DNA of 64,000 nucleotides, from contig JARVJU010000008.1 in the NCBI GenBank assembly GCA_029775965.1, positions 1 to 64,000 on the forward strand, read 5' to 3'. This DNA is from Nitrososphaeria archaeon. Its GTDB lineage: Archaea > Thermoproteota > Nitrososphaeria > Conexivisphaerales > DTJL01. Both the position numbers and the translations under genes were made by a program. Below the pieces are notes generated by a model. That model was not told the origin of the DNA, did no database searches, and saw nothing but the letters and a program-made list of their open reading frames with translations. This document shows, piece by piece, positions 49,979 to 60,435 of this stretch; positions within the stretch are counted from its first letter, which is position 1, and each line of letters opens with the position of its first letter.

Positions 49979-51184
49979 ATGCAGAATAAAAGAAAGATTG
50001 GATTGGATTTCGGCATTATAAGCGGCGCCGAATGGCTGATAATAATTGCAGCATTTATAGGAAGATACCTTTTGCAGTTCTACCAGACTTCAATAGGTTC
50101 ACTGGGACTTGCATTTGGGATGAATTCATTTGAAATAGGTATAGGGTTTGCGCTCTTCACCGTTATGTTTGCTGTTGCTGCAGTACTCATGCATAGCTTC
50201 AAACCCAGCCAGCTCAAGACAGTTGAAATAGTTTCACTGGCATTATTGGGAATAACCATGCCCCTTTACATAATAGCAAAGGGATATGCAGTTGTTTACA
50301 CGCTGATGACAATAGATGGATTCATAACCGGCCTAGTCATGGACTCATTCATGACTATGGCAGGGATGGCTTCGCTAGATCAGTCAAAAAGGCAGGTAGA
50401 GCAGGCAGCCTTTTCCTTCTGGGTTGCGCTTGCATTGATTGTTGCGCCTTTTACAACAGGCCTCATACTTGGCCTGGGCATAAAGGAGATATTTCTGATA
50501 TTTGCAGTAATGGCATTTATAGCAATCCCGTTTGTGATTGCATTAAGGGGAAGCTATGCTCTGAAGTATACTGAATCAAAGGAACATGAAAGAGGTAGCT
50601 TCAGTTCGCTTTTCCACAACCAACAGTACAACTGGGCTGTAATTGCTGCATTTGCATACACAATACCATTCTTCATAATATTATCTTTTGGCACTTACTA
50701 TGGACAGGTTCTCGGGCTGTCTGCGAGTAGTGTTTTCTATTTGTTAGCAGCGATGTTTGTAGGAGATGTCGTGACAAGACTCATCATCAGGATCAGGTCC
50801 CCAGTACAGAACAAGCGTCCTTATATGATATTTGCGGTGTCAATTGCAATGCTTGCTGCAATATTTCTTGCACTGAGCTCTTTTTCATTGGTATTCTTCG
50901 TTCTTGCATTTCTGATAGCAGCAATCCCTGATGGCATAGCATGGACACTGGGATTACAGATAGCAAACACCACATTTAAGCCTGAGGATATAGTGAATTC
51001 AACATCGTTCTTCAGCTCCAGCATGATGATAATGTCAGCTCTCATGCCTCTGGTAGGATACATGGCTTCATTGAAGGAATTTAGCTTTACAAACACCTTC
51101 TGGATATTTGCAGCATTAACTGCCATATTCTTTACATGGGAACTTCTACTCAGGCAGGGAAAAGGAACCAAGGTGGTTGGCTAA
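49979..51184 (+). CDS. MFS transporter
   Basis: 401 aa, about 12 TM; divergent from the TetR gene. Confidence 0.8.
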   Translation: MQNKRKIGLDFGIISGAEWLIIIAAFIGRYLLQFYQTSIGSLGLAFGMNSFEIGIGFALFTVMFAVAAVLMHSFKPSQLKTVEIVSLALLGITMPLYIIAKGYAVVYTLMTIDGFITGLVMDSFMTMAGMASLDQSKRQVEQAAFSFWVALALIVAPFTTGLILGLGIKEIFLIFAVMAFIAIPFVIALRGSYALKYTESKEHERGSFSSLFHNQQYNWAVIAAFAYTIPFFIILSFGTYYGQVLGLSASSVFYLLAAMFVGDVVTRLIIRIRSPVQNKRPYMIFAVSIAMLAAIFLALSSFSLVFFVLAFLIAAIPDGIAWTLGLQIANTTFKPEDIVNSTSFFSSSMMIMSALMPLVGYMASLKEFSFTNTFWIFAALTAIFFTWELLLRQGKGTKVVG

Positions 51185-51944
51185 AATGTCTTTTCTAGCG
51201 GCTGTCTTTGCAACTATCATTAACTTCTTCGCCGCACTGCTCTTTGGGATGCTTGGAGTAGGTGCGGCACCTGTTTTCATTCCTACTATCGAGGGCCTCG
51301 GTTACGGAATAGCGACAACTGTGTTTCCTCTGGCCATACTGTTAAACGGCATAAACAGCGGCTTTGCACTGATCCCATTTGCAAGAGCACGCAACGTGGA
51401 CTGGAACAGAGGAACTGTCTTGTCAGTTATAGCAGCGGTGTTTGCGTTCACAGGCGCTTACTTCGCAGCTGATATTCCAGCTCGGACGTTGCTATACTTT
51501 CTTGCCGCTGTGCTGATTCTGCTCAGTGCATGGACCTTTGCGAGGGTGAAGAGAGAGGGAAACTCGGGGAACCCAAGCGGTAGAAAAGTAACCTTGATTG
51601 CCTTTCCTGCCTCTATTTTTGCCGGATTCGTGGGCGGGTTGCTTGCTATTGGGGGTGGAGGCTTATTAGTTCCTTTTCTTATGATATCAGGCTACAATAC
51701 AAAAAATGCAGCAGGAACTACTGCTCTAGTGGCTACGGTAGCAAGTGCAGGAGGATTTCTTGGATTCCTTACCCATGGGTTTATTCCCCTAAATCTTCTT
51801 CTTTACTCTACTATAGCAATTGCTATTGCCTCTATCCTTGGTGCTTGGTTCTCGATCAGACTGGCAAAGCCATCCTGGCTAAGGCTCCTTCTTGGTCTGA
51901 TACTTCTGGCTTCAGCTTTAAAGATAGCGGTAACGTTGATCTGA
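51177..51944 (+). CDS. TauE/SafE family permease
   Basis: ALLFGMLGVGAAPVFIP; AGFVGGLLAIGGGGLLVPFLMISGYNTKNAAGTTALVA. Confidence 0.88.
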   Translation: MAKMSFLAAVFATIINFFAALLFGMLGVGAAPVFIPTIEGLGYGIATTVFPLAILLNGINSGFALIPFARARNVDWNRGTVLSVIAAVFAFTGAYFAADIPARTLLYFLAAVLILLSAWTFARVKREGNSGNPSGRKVTLIAFPASIFAGFVGGLLAIGGGGLLVPFLMISGYNTKNAAGTTALVATVASAGGFLGFLTHGFIPLNLLLYSTIAIAIASILGAWFSIRLAKPSWLRLLLGLILLASALKIAVTLI

Positions 51945-52199
51945 TACAGGATGCTTCTGGAATTTCGTCACATCTTTATTTTGTAAGAAGGTTTGCATTT
52001 ATTTTCTGAAGGCTAAACGGAAATGAAATGGAGAGAGTGTTAATATAATATGTAAATGTTGAAAGAATTCAATAAATAAAATCACAATTAATTGCACTCA
52101 GCAGATACATGCAAGCATGAGTATATTATCTACAGGTTTGATGATAGGTTGTAAAGATGATATATCTTACCAAAGGTTTTATTCAAGGAAGTCTGGGGG

Positions 52200-52634
52200 A
52201 TGAATGTCTTGAGGTTTGAAATTTCAGAAGAAGTAGTATATTCCGATAAAGACGTATTACATATAATATTTCCTATGAAGAAAAGCAGAATCGCAGCTGA
52301 ATACCTTGTTGAGCACTTTAGAAATAACGGTGGTTATATAACAAAGGAACAGATGAGCGAGATAGCAAACAGGCTGGACAAAGGACTAATAACAGAAGAG
52401 GAAAAACTGATAAAATATAGCAGGAGAAACTTCTATCTTACAGTTGTGAAGAGACTTGTAGAACTTGGTTTTGTTCAAAAGAACGTAAGGCACAGAAATC
52501 CCAGTACTGGCAAAGAAGAATTTGCATATATGAGAAACATATTCGATATCCCCTCAAGGCCCCCCTCTGTAGGATTCTGGAGATTATCCTATTTCATATG
52601 CAGAAAGTGGAATAACCTGTTCTCTCAATCTTAA
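52200..52634 (+). CDS. Hypothetical winged-helix-like protein
   Basis: 144 aa; AAEYLVEHFRNNGGYITKEQMSEIA...FYLTVVKRLVELGFVQK. Confidence 0.5.
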   Translation: MNVLRFEISEEVVYSDKDVLHIIFPMKKSRIAAEYLVEHFRNNGGYITKEQMSEIANRLDKGLITEEEKLIKYSRRNFYLTVVKRLVELGFVQKNVRHRNPSTGKEEFAYMRNIFDIPSRPPSVGFWRLSYFICRKWNNLFSQS

Positions 52635-53140
52635 AGTCCTTTATTCTCGCCATAAAAGTTGATAGAAGCGACATCTTTTAGCTGTCTTCTGCTCTTTTTA
52701 CCTCTGATTTTCTTACTTGGATATCCAAAGGGAATAACGGAAATAATTCTGAATTCTTTTGGAATACCGAGTAGCTCTGAAATCCTTTCTCTGTCAAGCA
52801 TACCAACCCAGCATGACCCTAATCCAAGTCCCCATGCAGCTATCATCATGCCTTGTATGCACCTTGCACTATCGATTATGTACTGAGGGTAGTTAGGGTC
52901 TATGCAAACAGCAACAGCAAATGCCGAGTCTGAAATATATCTACCTGTCTGTGCAAGCTCCCCTATCTTTCTGAGCAACTCTTTGTTATTAATAAGAATA
53001 AAATGCCATGCCTGCTTATTGTAGGCGCTTGGCGCCTGTCTTGCAGCTTCTAAAACCTTCTTTTGTAGCTCAAACGGCACTTCATTCTTTGAAAACTCTC
53101 TAACTTCTACTCTGCTCACAACAGCTTCATATGCGTCCAT
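52631..53140 (-). CDS. Nitroreductase family protein
   Basis: RVEVREFSKNEVPFELQKKVLEAARQAPSAYNKQAWHFILI; GLGLGSCWVGML. Confidence 0.92.
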   Translation of the reverse strand: MDAYEAVVSRVEVREFSKNEVPFELQKKVLEAARQAPSAYNKQAWHFILINNKELLRKIGELAQTGRYISDSAFAVAVCIDPNYPQYIIDSARCIQGMMIAAWGLGLGSCWVGMLDRERISELLGIPKEFRIISVIPFGYPSKKIRGKKSRRQLKDVASINFYGENKGL

Positions 53141-53228
53141 ATTACGTATTTATTCAGCGTTATATTTAAATTATGATATGCTACAAATAGTATTCCTAAA
53201 ATATACGTAGACATGTGGGAATCTCACA

Positions 53229-54158
53229 TTGGAAAGCAAAAAACCTGTGCTCACAGCTTTTACAGCCAACCTTTTGGTAGCTTTAATGAAAGTGACGTTG
53301 GCAATTTTCAGCGGAAGCACTGTACTTTTTGCTGAAGCCGCTCATTCTATTTCTGATACTGTAAACCAGCTCTTTTTGCTGCAAGGCATAAGGCTGAGCA
53401 GGCAGCCGCCTTCACAAAGATATCCTTTTGGAAGAGGAAAGGAGCAGTTTTTATGGTCTTTTATTGCTGCTGTATCTGTCTTCGGCATATCTTCGCTTCT
53501 TTCAATATGGGAAGGTATTCAGAAGCTTATACTCCCAAGCTACCCTAGGCATCTAGAGAGCTCTCTGGTTTTTCTTGTAGCTATAGGAATCATCGAACTG
53601 TATGCACTTAGGATTACGTACACAAATATAGTAAAAAGAGCGAGTAGAAGAAAGGTTAGTGGTCTAAGACATTTCTTCTCCATTGAAAGAGATCCCATAA
53701 TACTTGCCACTTTTTTGGAGGATATAGTGGCTGTAGCAGGTATCTTGGTAGCAGCAGCTAGTATATACCTGTCTTATGCGCTGAAACTGGTGACTTTCGA
53801 TTCAGCAGGCTCTATAGTCATAGGTCTTATGCTCCTTGCTTATGGTGCAGTCCTTGCTACTCAGAGTAAGAGCCTTTTAGTAGGAGAGGGGCTTCCACAA
53901 GATTATATCGATAGAATAAAAACACTTGTACAGGCTATGCCTGAGGTAATAAAGGTTCTTGATGTAAGGGGTGTGTACTTTGGTTCTAACAGCATAGTAC
54001 TCGGACTCGATGTATACTTTATACCTGGGCTAGATACGGTAAGACTGCAATCAGCTATAGACAAAATCGAAAAGACACTAAAATCAGAAATAAAAGAAAT
54101 AGCATATATTTATGTTGAAGCGGAAAATCCTCAGGTGGAGCCTCCAGAGTCAGAATGA
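53229..54158 (+). CDS. Cation diffusion facilitator (CDF) transporter
   Basis: FAEAAHSISDTVNQLFLL; YPFGRGKEQFLWSF; C-terminal cytosolic domain. Confidence 0.9.
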   Translation: MESKKPVLTAFTANLLVALMKVTLAIFSGSTVLFAEAAHSISDTVNQLFLLQGIRLSRQPPSQRYPFGRGKEQFLWSFIAAVSVFGISSLLSIWEGIQKLILPSYPRHLESSLVFLVAIGIIELYALRITYTNIVKRASRRKVSGLRHFFSIERDPIILATFLEDIVAVAGILVAAASIYLSYALKLVTFDSAGSIVIGLMLLAYGAVLATQSKSLLVGEGLPQDYIDRIKTLVQAMPEVIKVLDVRGVYFGSNSIVLGLDVYFIPGLDTVRLQSAIDKIEKTLKSEIKEIAYIYVEAENPQVEPPESE

Positions 54159-54601
54159 CCATCAAAGTCTTCTAGCTTATGTTGCTGCATCATTCGGTTT
54201 ATAAAAGCATCAGCCTCTTTAAGTACCTCTCTCGTATTTTCATGGGATGCTTGTTTCAGAGCATCGTGCAGATTAAGCCATACGAATCCATCATGCTCTG
54301 ATGAGATCTTCACGTCCTTACTACTGCTCTCTGCAGCGAAGAATACTACCGTCTTGTGAACCTTTACTCCACCAGGTCTAGTGTAAAAATAGCTTATACT
54401 CTTTCTAAATCCTTCCAAAAATACAAGCTTCAAACCAGTCTCTTCCTTGGTTTCTCTTACAGCTGCTTCTTTTTCTTCTTCGTCTTGTTCTATATTACCC
54501 TTCGGCAGGTCAAAGTTATTTCTGTTTTTGAGCAAAAGATAAAGAAGCTCCCCTTTTTGTGAGAAGAATACTACAGCCCCAGCAGACCTTTCTTCCTGCA
54601 T
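54131..54601 (-). CDS. NUDIX hydrolase
   Basis: LPKGNIEQDEEEKEAAVRETKEETGL Nudix box. Confidence 0.93.
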   Translation of the reverse strand: MQEERSAGAVVFFSQKGELLYLLLKNRNNFDLPKGNIEQDEEEKEAAVRETKEETGLKLVFLEGFRKSISYFYTRPGGVKVHKTVVFFAAESSSKDVKISSEHDGFVWLNLHDALKQASHENTREVLKEADAFINRMMQQHKLEDFDGHSDSGGST

Positions 54602-54806
54602 ACAAAATACTTGCAGGGTGGAGAGATTTAACTATTCGTCTGTAAAGAGATAATTCTAATCCCGTTCAACTTTACTGAGTGTTTTGCCGATATCTCAGAT
54701 AACTGTATCCTATAATCATACTTTGAAAAAGACAGCAGAAAGTAAGCAGACAAGTGACAGTGCCGGAGAAAGATCTTATTGTGTTAAGACCTGCAGAACA
54801 AGCCTG

Positions 54807-56033
54807 CTATGGAGGTGGTCTTTCGCCAAGTGTCACGTTAACATTAATTATTCTACCATCCCTGAGTAATGTAAGAACAACTGTTTGCCCGGGCAATGTG
54901 TTCTGTTCGAGATAAGAGCTAAGAACGTCGCCATCAGTCACTCTGGTACCGTTTATTGCTAGGATTATATCACCCCCAGCAACGATCTGCCCCTGAACTG
55001 TGTTTACGGTTTTATTTCCGCCTATTATGCCTGCTTTAGCAGCGGGGCTGTTAGGTGCAACAGATTCAACAAGCCATCCATATGTAACATTTACTCCTAT
55101 TGCTGTAGCTATGTATGGCGTCATATCTGTTCCGCCTATTCCTAGGTAAGGATGCATGTTGTAACTACCTGTAGCTATAAGACTTGGTAGCTCTCTAAGT
55201 ATAGTATCCGCAGGGATTGCAAAGCCCAGCCCCTGAGAATTACTAACCTCTGCTGTTGTTATTCCTATTACATCCCCACTTGTATCCAAAAGCGGACCGC
55301 CACTATTCCCAGGGTTTATTGGTGCGCTGAACTGAAGTACATCAGCTATCGGGTAACCATTAGTGGTACTCTCTGTTATTGTCCTTCCTACCTGACTTAT
55401 TATTCCGAATGTCATAGAGCCTGCAAGACCAAACGGGCTGCCTATGGCTACTACAGGTTCTCCTACCTGTACTGATCTAGATGAAACAATTGTTAAACCT
55501 TGAACAAACACTGTTCCATTAACATGCAGCACGGCTAGATCGCTGTACGGGTCAGTTCCGAGAACTCTTGCATTATACGCTACTCCGTTGTAAAAGGTGA
55601 CAGTTATGTTCTGTGCACCGTTTACAACATGGTAGTTTGTAATGATAACAGGCTGACCATTATAATAATACACAAACCCTGAACCCTGAACCATCTCGTA
55701 CTGCTGAACGGGCCCGAAGAATCCGATAACAGTCTGTGGAACTATCCCTTCCACAACTACCACAGAATCCTTAACAGAATTGTATAACTGTGTAAGATCT
55801 GATAAGCCTGTAATATTAGAATATGAGTTGCCAGCGCTTATCTGGCTAGAAAGAGTATTAACCTCACCCTGCAATGCGCCTATCATGCCATTAAGAGAGG
55901 CTACTTGGGAATTGAAGTTTCTCTGTGCAAGGCTATAGCCTATTATCGCTCCAGCAGCTGATCCAGCTATTATTCCTATTATCAGAATAGCTACCAGCTT
56001 AGAGGAAGTGGATGTGGAACTTTGAGGAGACAT
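54807..56033 (-). CDS. HtrA/DegP-like trypsin-like serine protease with N-terminal TM and PDZ
   Basis: [28 protein letters not shown] catalytic motifs; PDZ domain. Confidence 0.93.
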   Translation of the reverse strand: MSPQSSTSTSSKLVAILIIGIIAGSAAGAIIGYSLAQRNFNSQVASLNGMIGALQGEVNTLSSQISAGNSYSNITGLSDLTQLYNSVKDSVVVVEGIVPQTVIGFFGPVQQYEMVQGSGFVYYYNGQPVIITNYHVVNGAQNITVTFYNGVAYNARVLGTDPYSDLAVLHVNGTVFVQGLTIVSSRSVQVGEPVVAIGSPFGLAGSMTFGIISQVGRTITESTTNGYPIADVLQFSAPINPGNSGGPLLDTSGDVIGITTAEVSNSQGLGFAIPADTILRELPSLIATGSYNMHPYLGIGGTDMTPYIATAIGVNVTYGWLVESVAPNSPAAKAGIIGGNKTVNTVQGQIVAGGDIILAINGTRVTDGDVLSSYLEQNTLPGQTVVLTLLRDGRIINVNVTLGERPPP

Positions 56034-56078
56034 TTGCCTCTAGCATTTAGCATGGATAATAAAAATTAATCGTCGTTT

Positions 56079-57677
56079 TCACTTCTTTCTTCTTGCTTGT
56101 TCTTCTTTTCTTGGCCTTATTTCTAGGCTTACTCCTAGCAAGTCTTCCAAGAAGTCTATATTTTCCCCTCCCTTACCTATCAACCTTGGTATAGAATTCT
56201 TCCCAACATGAACTACAGCTTTGTTTCCTGATACCATTTCGACTTCTACCTTAGGGTCATAGCTCTTTAGCACCTGAGTTATCCTTTCTTCCGCCAGTCT
56301 AGTCACACCCGGTTCATGAGCTTGCTTCTCTTTGATTGGCACAACTACGTTTTCCTCTCCATATGTGTAGATTTCATACTTTAATTTACCAGTTTCAAAG
56401 TCTTTGACCTCTACAAGAGGTCTAGCTAGGTCTTCTTCAACCATACCTGTAGGAACTCTAACTGCAAGGTTAAGCTCGAGAACTTCTTTTATCTGTCCAT
56501 CTCTTACATATATAACAGTATCAAGTACATGAGGTATCATCCCTAGCTCAATCCTACCCATGAATCTTTGTATCGCATCCACAGGGCCGCTGGCATGAAC
56601 AACTCCAACCATTCCCACACCAGCCAGCCTCATGTCTGCAAAGACGGCGAAGTCTCTGCCTGTTCTCACTTCATCAAATATCGTATAATCAGGTCTCACA
56701 AGGAGTAGCATCTCTGCAGTTTTGGCAAAATCTCCCTCGAGCTTACCATACTGAGTTATTTCAGGCCCAACTTGCAAATCCCTTGGCGATTCCAATGTTT
56801 TAACTATCTTTCCCAGCTTCATGTAGTATTCTGCTATGCTACTAGCTAGAGTACTCTTGCCTGAGCCTGGAGGGCCTGCGATCAATATTCCTTCAGCTCT
56901 TTCTCTTAGCCTAGATATCAATCTATCTGAGACTTGGTAATCCTCTAGTGTAAGCTTGACTATAGGCCTCACTATGGTTATTTCTAATCCGTCACTGAAC
57001 GGTGGTCTTGCGACAGCGAAGCGATAGGCACCAAACTGTGTTACAGTCATACCGCCCATCTGGATCTCCTCAAATGATTCCTTGCTTATTCTGGCAGCTT
57101 CATGCACTTCTTTTTCTATCTTCTCCAGCTCTTCTCTGTTCATAGGTCTGTCATCAAGCTTCTCAAGCCTGAAGTCTCCTGGCTTACCTCTTTTCGCCAT
57201 TGGAGCTACACCTTCCTTAAGATGTACACTTAGTGTTTGATTATCAAAATATTTCTCGAATTCAAGGCCTGATAGCTTCACTTGGGGCCTGAAATATCTT
57301 ACCTTGATTCCTTCGGCTTCAGCTACAAGGTAAAGGACATAATCTGCAGTGTAAAGGATCCCGTTCACATCTCTCGCCACGTTTCTTATAATAGCATCTA
57401 TTCTACCACTTCTAGCTAATTTTATATCATCAAGACTTGGTGTCTGCCCTTTAAAGTAAAATGGTATTCCTTTTTGTTCACATGTCTCTCTGATGGATTT
57501 CAGGTGGTCAAGACCTATAAAGCCGACATCCACATTTTTTGAGGCCTGAGCCTGAAGCTCATCTAAAGCAGCATGAGGGATGCATATCTCCACGTTGTCA
57601 AGCTTTCCAGTATTTAGTTCCGGTATAATTGCTCCGCTTATCAGAACACTGGTATCCAGCACCAATATATCAGGCAT
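56079..57677 (-). CDS. PIN-domain/KH-domain ATPase (PINc ATPase)
   Basis: DILVLDTSVLISG; AGPPGSGKSTLASSI; C-terminal KH NSIPRLIGKGGENIDFLEDLLG. Confidence 0.93.
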   Translation of the reverse strand: MPDILVLDTSVLISGAIIPELNTGKLDNVEICIPHAALDELQAQASKNVDVGFIGLDHLKSIRETCEQKGIPFYFKGQTPSLDDIKLARSGRIDAIIRNVARDVNGILYTADYVLYLVAEAEGIKVRYFRPQVKLSGLEFEKYFDNQTLSVHLKEGVAPMAKRGKPGDFRLEKLDDRPMNREELEKIEKEVHEAARISKESFEEIQMGGMTVTQFGAYRFAVARPPFSDGLEITIVRPIVKLTLEDYQVSDRLISRLRERAEGILIAGPPGSGKSTLASSIAEYYMKLGKIVKTLESPRDLQVGPEITQYGKLEGDFAKTAEMLLLVRPDYTIFDEVRTGRDFAVFADMRLAGVGMVGVVHASGPVDAIQRFMGRIELGMIPHVLDTVIYVRDGQIKEVLELNLAVRVPTGMVEEDLARPLVEVKDFETGKLKYEIYTYGEENVVVPIKEKQAHEPGVTRLAEERITQVLKSYDPKVEVEMVSGNKAVVHVGKNSIPRLIGKGGENIDFLEDLLGVSLEIRPRKEEQARRKK

Positions 57678-57939
57678 CTAAGTATGCTTATGTCTGCATG
57701 GTAATTATCTGTTTTGCTAGGTATTCAAAATGCATGCTCAACAGTCTACAGAATATGATATCGGCCATATCCTTGATCATACTTGAATAGCCAAGTTGGT
57801 ATAGAGTATGATACATTTCAGTTGACGACATGATATTGCATGAAGAGAGATGTTTCTTCCGTACAGCTATAACGTGACTGTCTGTGAGGTATAAATGCCA
57901 CATGCCATTTTCGTTATGTCAGCATGCGAGGTCTTAGTT

Positions 57940-58521
57940 TTAAATTAATCCTATGTATATAAAGTATATCGCGAATACGATCAGACCTACGGCTGAGGCG
58001 TACCTTATAATCGTTATTATTCTCGGGCCGTAACGAGTAGATATTCTCCATATAAAATAAGGAAATGCTATTATCCATATAATTAAACCTGTAAAGAAGC
58101 CAAGGGCTGAAGATAGTCCAAAATAGTACACCATCGCCAACCCAACCGTGAGCCACCACCCTATTTGGAAAGGGTTTGTCAGTCCTAGGCTCAGACCAGT
58201 TAGATAGCCACCAGAAACAGAAGAAGCCTCCAAAGACGAACTGTTTAAAATTTTGTAGGCTATGAAAATAAGCAAAAAAGCACCAACAATCGATACAGGT
58301 TTAAAAAATTCAGATGGTATATGTCCATGCAGTAATAATACTAATACGAGGAATATGGCATCTGCTGTGACAGCACCGAGTCCTACCACAGTCCCTTTGA
58401 GTGCCTTTACTGTTGCAGCTGATGCTATTAGAGCATTCATCGGTCCAGGAGGTGCTGCTAGGGAAAACGCCATTCCTAGACCGACGAGAGCAGTAAGCAG
58501 AGTCACATTGCTTGCCAACAA
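57940..58521 (-). CDS. LysE family amino-acid translocator
   Basis: SLAAPPGPMNALI; LGAVTADAIFL; GLTNPFQIGWWL. Confidence 0.82.
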   Translation of the reverse strand: MLASNVTLLTALVGLGMAFSLAAPPGPMNALIASAATVKALKGTVVGLGAVTADAIFLVLVLLLHGHIPSEFFKPVSIVGAFLLIFIAYKILNSSSLEASSVSGGYLTGLSLGLTNPFQIGWWLTVGLAMVYYFGLSSALGFFTGLIIWIIAFPYFIWRISTRYGPRIITIIRYASAVGLIVFAIYFIYIGLI

Positions 58522-58574
58522 ACAAAGGTCATAAAAAATCTTTTAGCTTGGCTATCTTAAGCCTCCAATAGTAG

Positions 58575-59027
58575 CTAGGGTTCCTGCTTAATGACAGAAA
58601 AAGCCACACATGTCTCAGTCCTCTCTACCCCTCTGGTCATTCTCAACTTTTCTAAGACTAAATTACCTATATCTTCTACTGATTTTCCTCTTACCTTCAG
58701 TATTATATCCCATTCGCCAGATATCAAAGATACCTCATAAACATCAGGTATTGTTGCTATCTCTTCTGCCAGAGCCCTTTGGGAGATATTGCTATCAGGG
58801 CGGAACGAAAGAAGTATGTAAGCAGTTACAGGGATACCTATCTTTTTATAGTCTGGTATTGCTGTGAATTTTGCTATTATTCCGTTGCTTATCATCCTCT
58901 TTATTCTTTCCTGAACAGTAGCACGTGGCATGGATAATCTGGCAGCTATCTCTACAGCTGATAGCCTTGCATTCTGTATTAAAAGGTTCAGTATACTGAC
59001 ATCTTTTTCGTCCAAGTCCATGAGCAT
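58575..59027 (-). CDS. Lrp/AsnC family transcriptional regulator
   Basis: LDEKDVSILNLLIQNARLSAVEIAARLSMPRATVQERIKRM; ISGEWDIILKVRG. Confidence 0.93.
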   Translation of the reverse strand: MLMDLDEKDVSILNLLIQNARLSAVEIAARLSMPRATVQERIKRMISNGIIAKFTAIPDYKKIGIPVTAYILLSFRPDSNISQRALAEEIATIPDVYEVSLISGEWDIILKVRGKSVEDIGNLVLEKLRMTRGVERTETCVAFSVIKQEP

Positions 59028-59123
59028 ATTGCTCGTTTTAAGTGTATAATATACTTTTTTATAAGCAAAGTGCTATCGTTGCTAGCAAAATGTTTTTACC
59101 CATGAATAATTCTTTCTAACGGG

Positions 59124-60095
59124 ATGAAGTCGTTGCAAAAAGAGGGTCATCTTGTTCCGCAGCCTCTGGAGATGCTGAGCGATGAAGGCTTAAGACGAAA
59201 ACAGTTCTTTGCTACTTTGACATCTCATACATTAAAATATCTTTCAGATCAGCTTGTTGAGAGAGGTTTTTACTGGCTTCTGCCGATTGTATTCTCAAAG
59301 TCTACAGACCCGTTGTGGCCTGACCCTAATGCGTCAATAGAGAAGAGAATTGAAATAGAGATTTACGGCCAAACAGTAAGGACTATGCAAAGCATGATCC
59401 TTCATAAACTTGTGGCAACCTCGATAGCTTATGAGAAGCTCTTCCTGCTATCACCAAACATCAGAATAGAAAGACGCGAGAGAAGCTCTACTGGTAAGCA
59501 TGCGTACGAGTTTACGCAACTTGATTTCGAGATCCGGGATGCCCTATCTTCGAACGTGATTGAATTGGTGGAAGAGCTGCTTGTAGGTCTGCTTTCCCAT
59601 CTGAGAAAAGAATGCAAGCAGGAATTACAAGAGCTTGGTGTATATGAAAACATGAAGGTACCAAAAAGGCCGTTTATCAGATATGACAGATCGCATCTTG
59701 AAAATGTATATGGCGCAGCTTGGGAAGATAGGATTGCATCAGAGGCAAAGGAGCCAGTATGGGTGACAAATATACCAAGGGAATTCTATGACTTTGAGGA
59801 CTTTGATACCGGTAGATGGGATAATTATGACCTGTTTGTTCCAGGGATTGGTGAAATACTGTCAGGAGCGAGAAGAGAATGGGAGATATCAAAAATAGAG
59901 CGTAAGATGGAGAGAGACGGAATAAGAAAAGAGAACTTCTCAATAATTCTCAGTCTTGCTAGAGAAGGTAGACTGAAACCATCTGCTGGCGCAGGGATAG
60001 GGCTCGAGAGACTTATCTCCTGGATATCAGGCACAAGGCATATAGGTGAAGTTCAGCCCTTCCCCAAAGTACCCGGCTATGTATACGACCTCTGA
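59124..60095 (+). CDS. Asparagine synthetase A, archaeal type (AsnRS-related)
   Basis: Class II aaRS-like: HAYEFTQLDFEIRD; GAGIGLERLISWISGTRHIGEVQPFPKVPG; lacks an anticodon-binding domain. Confidence 0.8.
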   Translation: MKSLQKEGHLVPQPLEMLSDEGLRRKQFFATLTSHTLKYLSDQLVERGFYWLLPIVFSKSTDPLWPDPNASIEKRIEIEIYGQTVRTMQSMILHKLVATSIAYEKLFLLSPNIRIERRERSSTGKHAYEFTQLDFEIRDALSSNVIELVEELLVGLLSHLRKECKQELQELGVYENMKVPKRPFIRYDRSHLENVYGAAWEDRIASEAKEPVWVTNIPREFYDFEDFDTGRWDNYDLFVPGIGEILSGARREWEISKIERKMERDGIRKENFSIILSLAREGRLKPSAGAGIGLERLISWISGTRHIGEVQPFPKVPGYVYDL

Positions 60096-60435
60096 GCAAT
60101 TTCATTTTACCTTAACTTTGGCTCAGCACTGATGTCATTCATCACATATCAGAAATACCAGCTGGCTTCATCGCCGCCGTTATTAGAAAGGCCATCCTTA
60201 TGATTTTTACCCAGATAATTATCCTATGCTGATAGCTACTCTGATTATTTTGTTGTCATAAATTCAACTTCCAATCCTTGATTGAATCACTTCTATCTAT
60301 CATATATTTTCTGTTGTTAAGACCAAATAAAGAATAAATCAACTTACCGTCTACGCTGCATGCTTAACGCTATGCGGTAAAAGATGAAGAAAAGGCTAAA
60401 AATAGTATGGATTATCAGGAGTTGAATTAAAAGTT

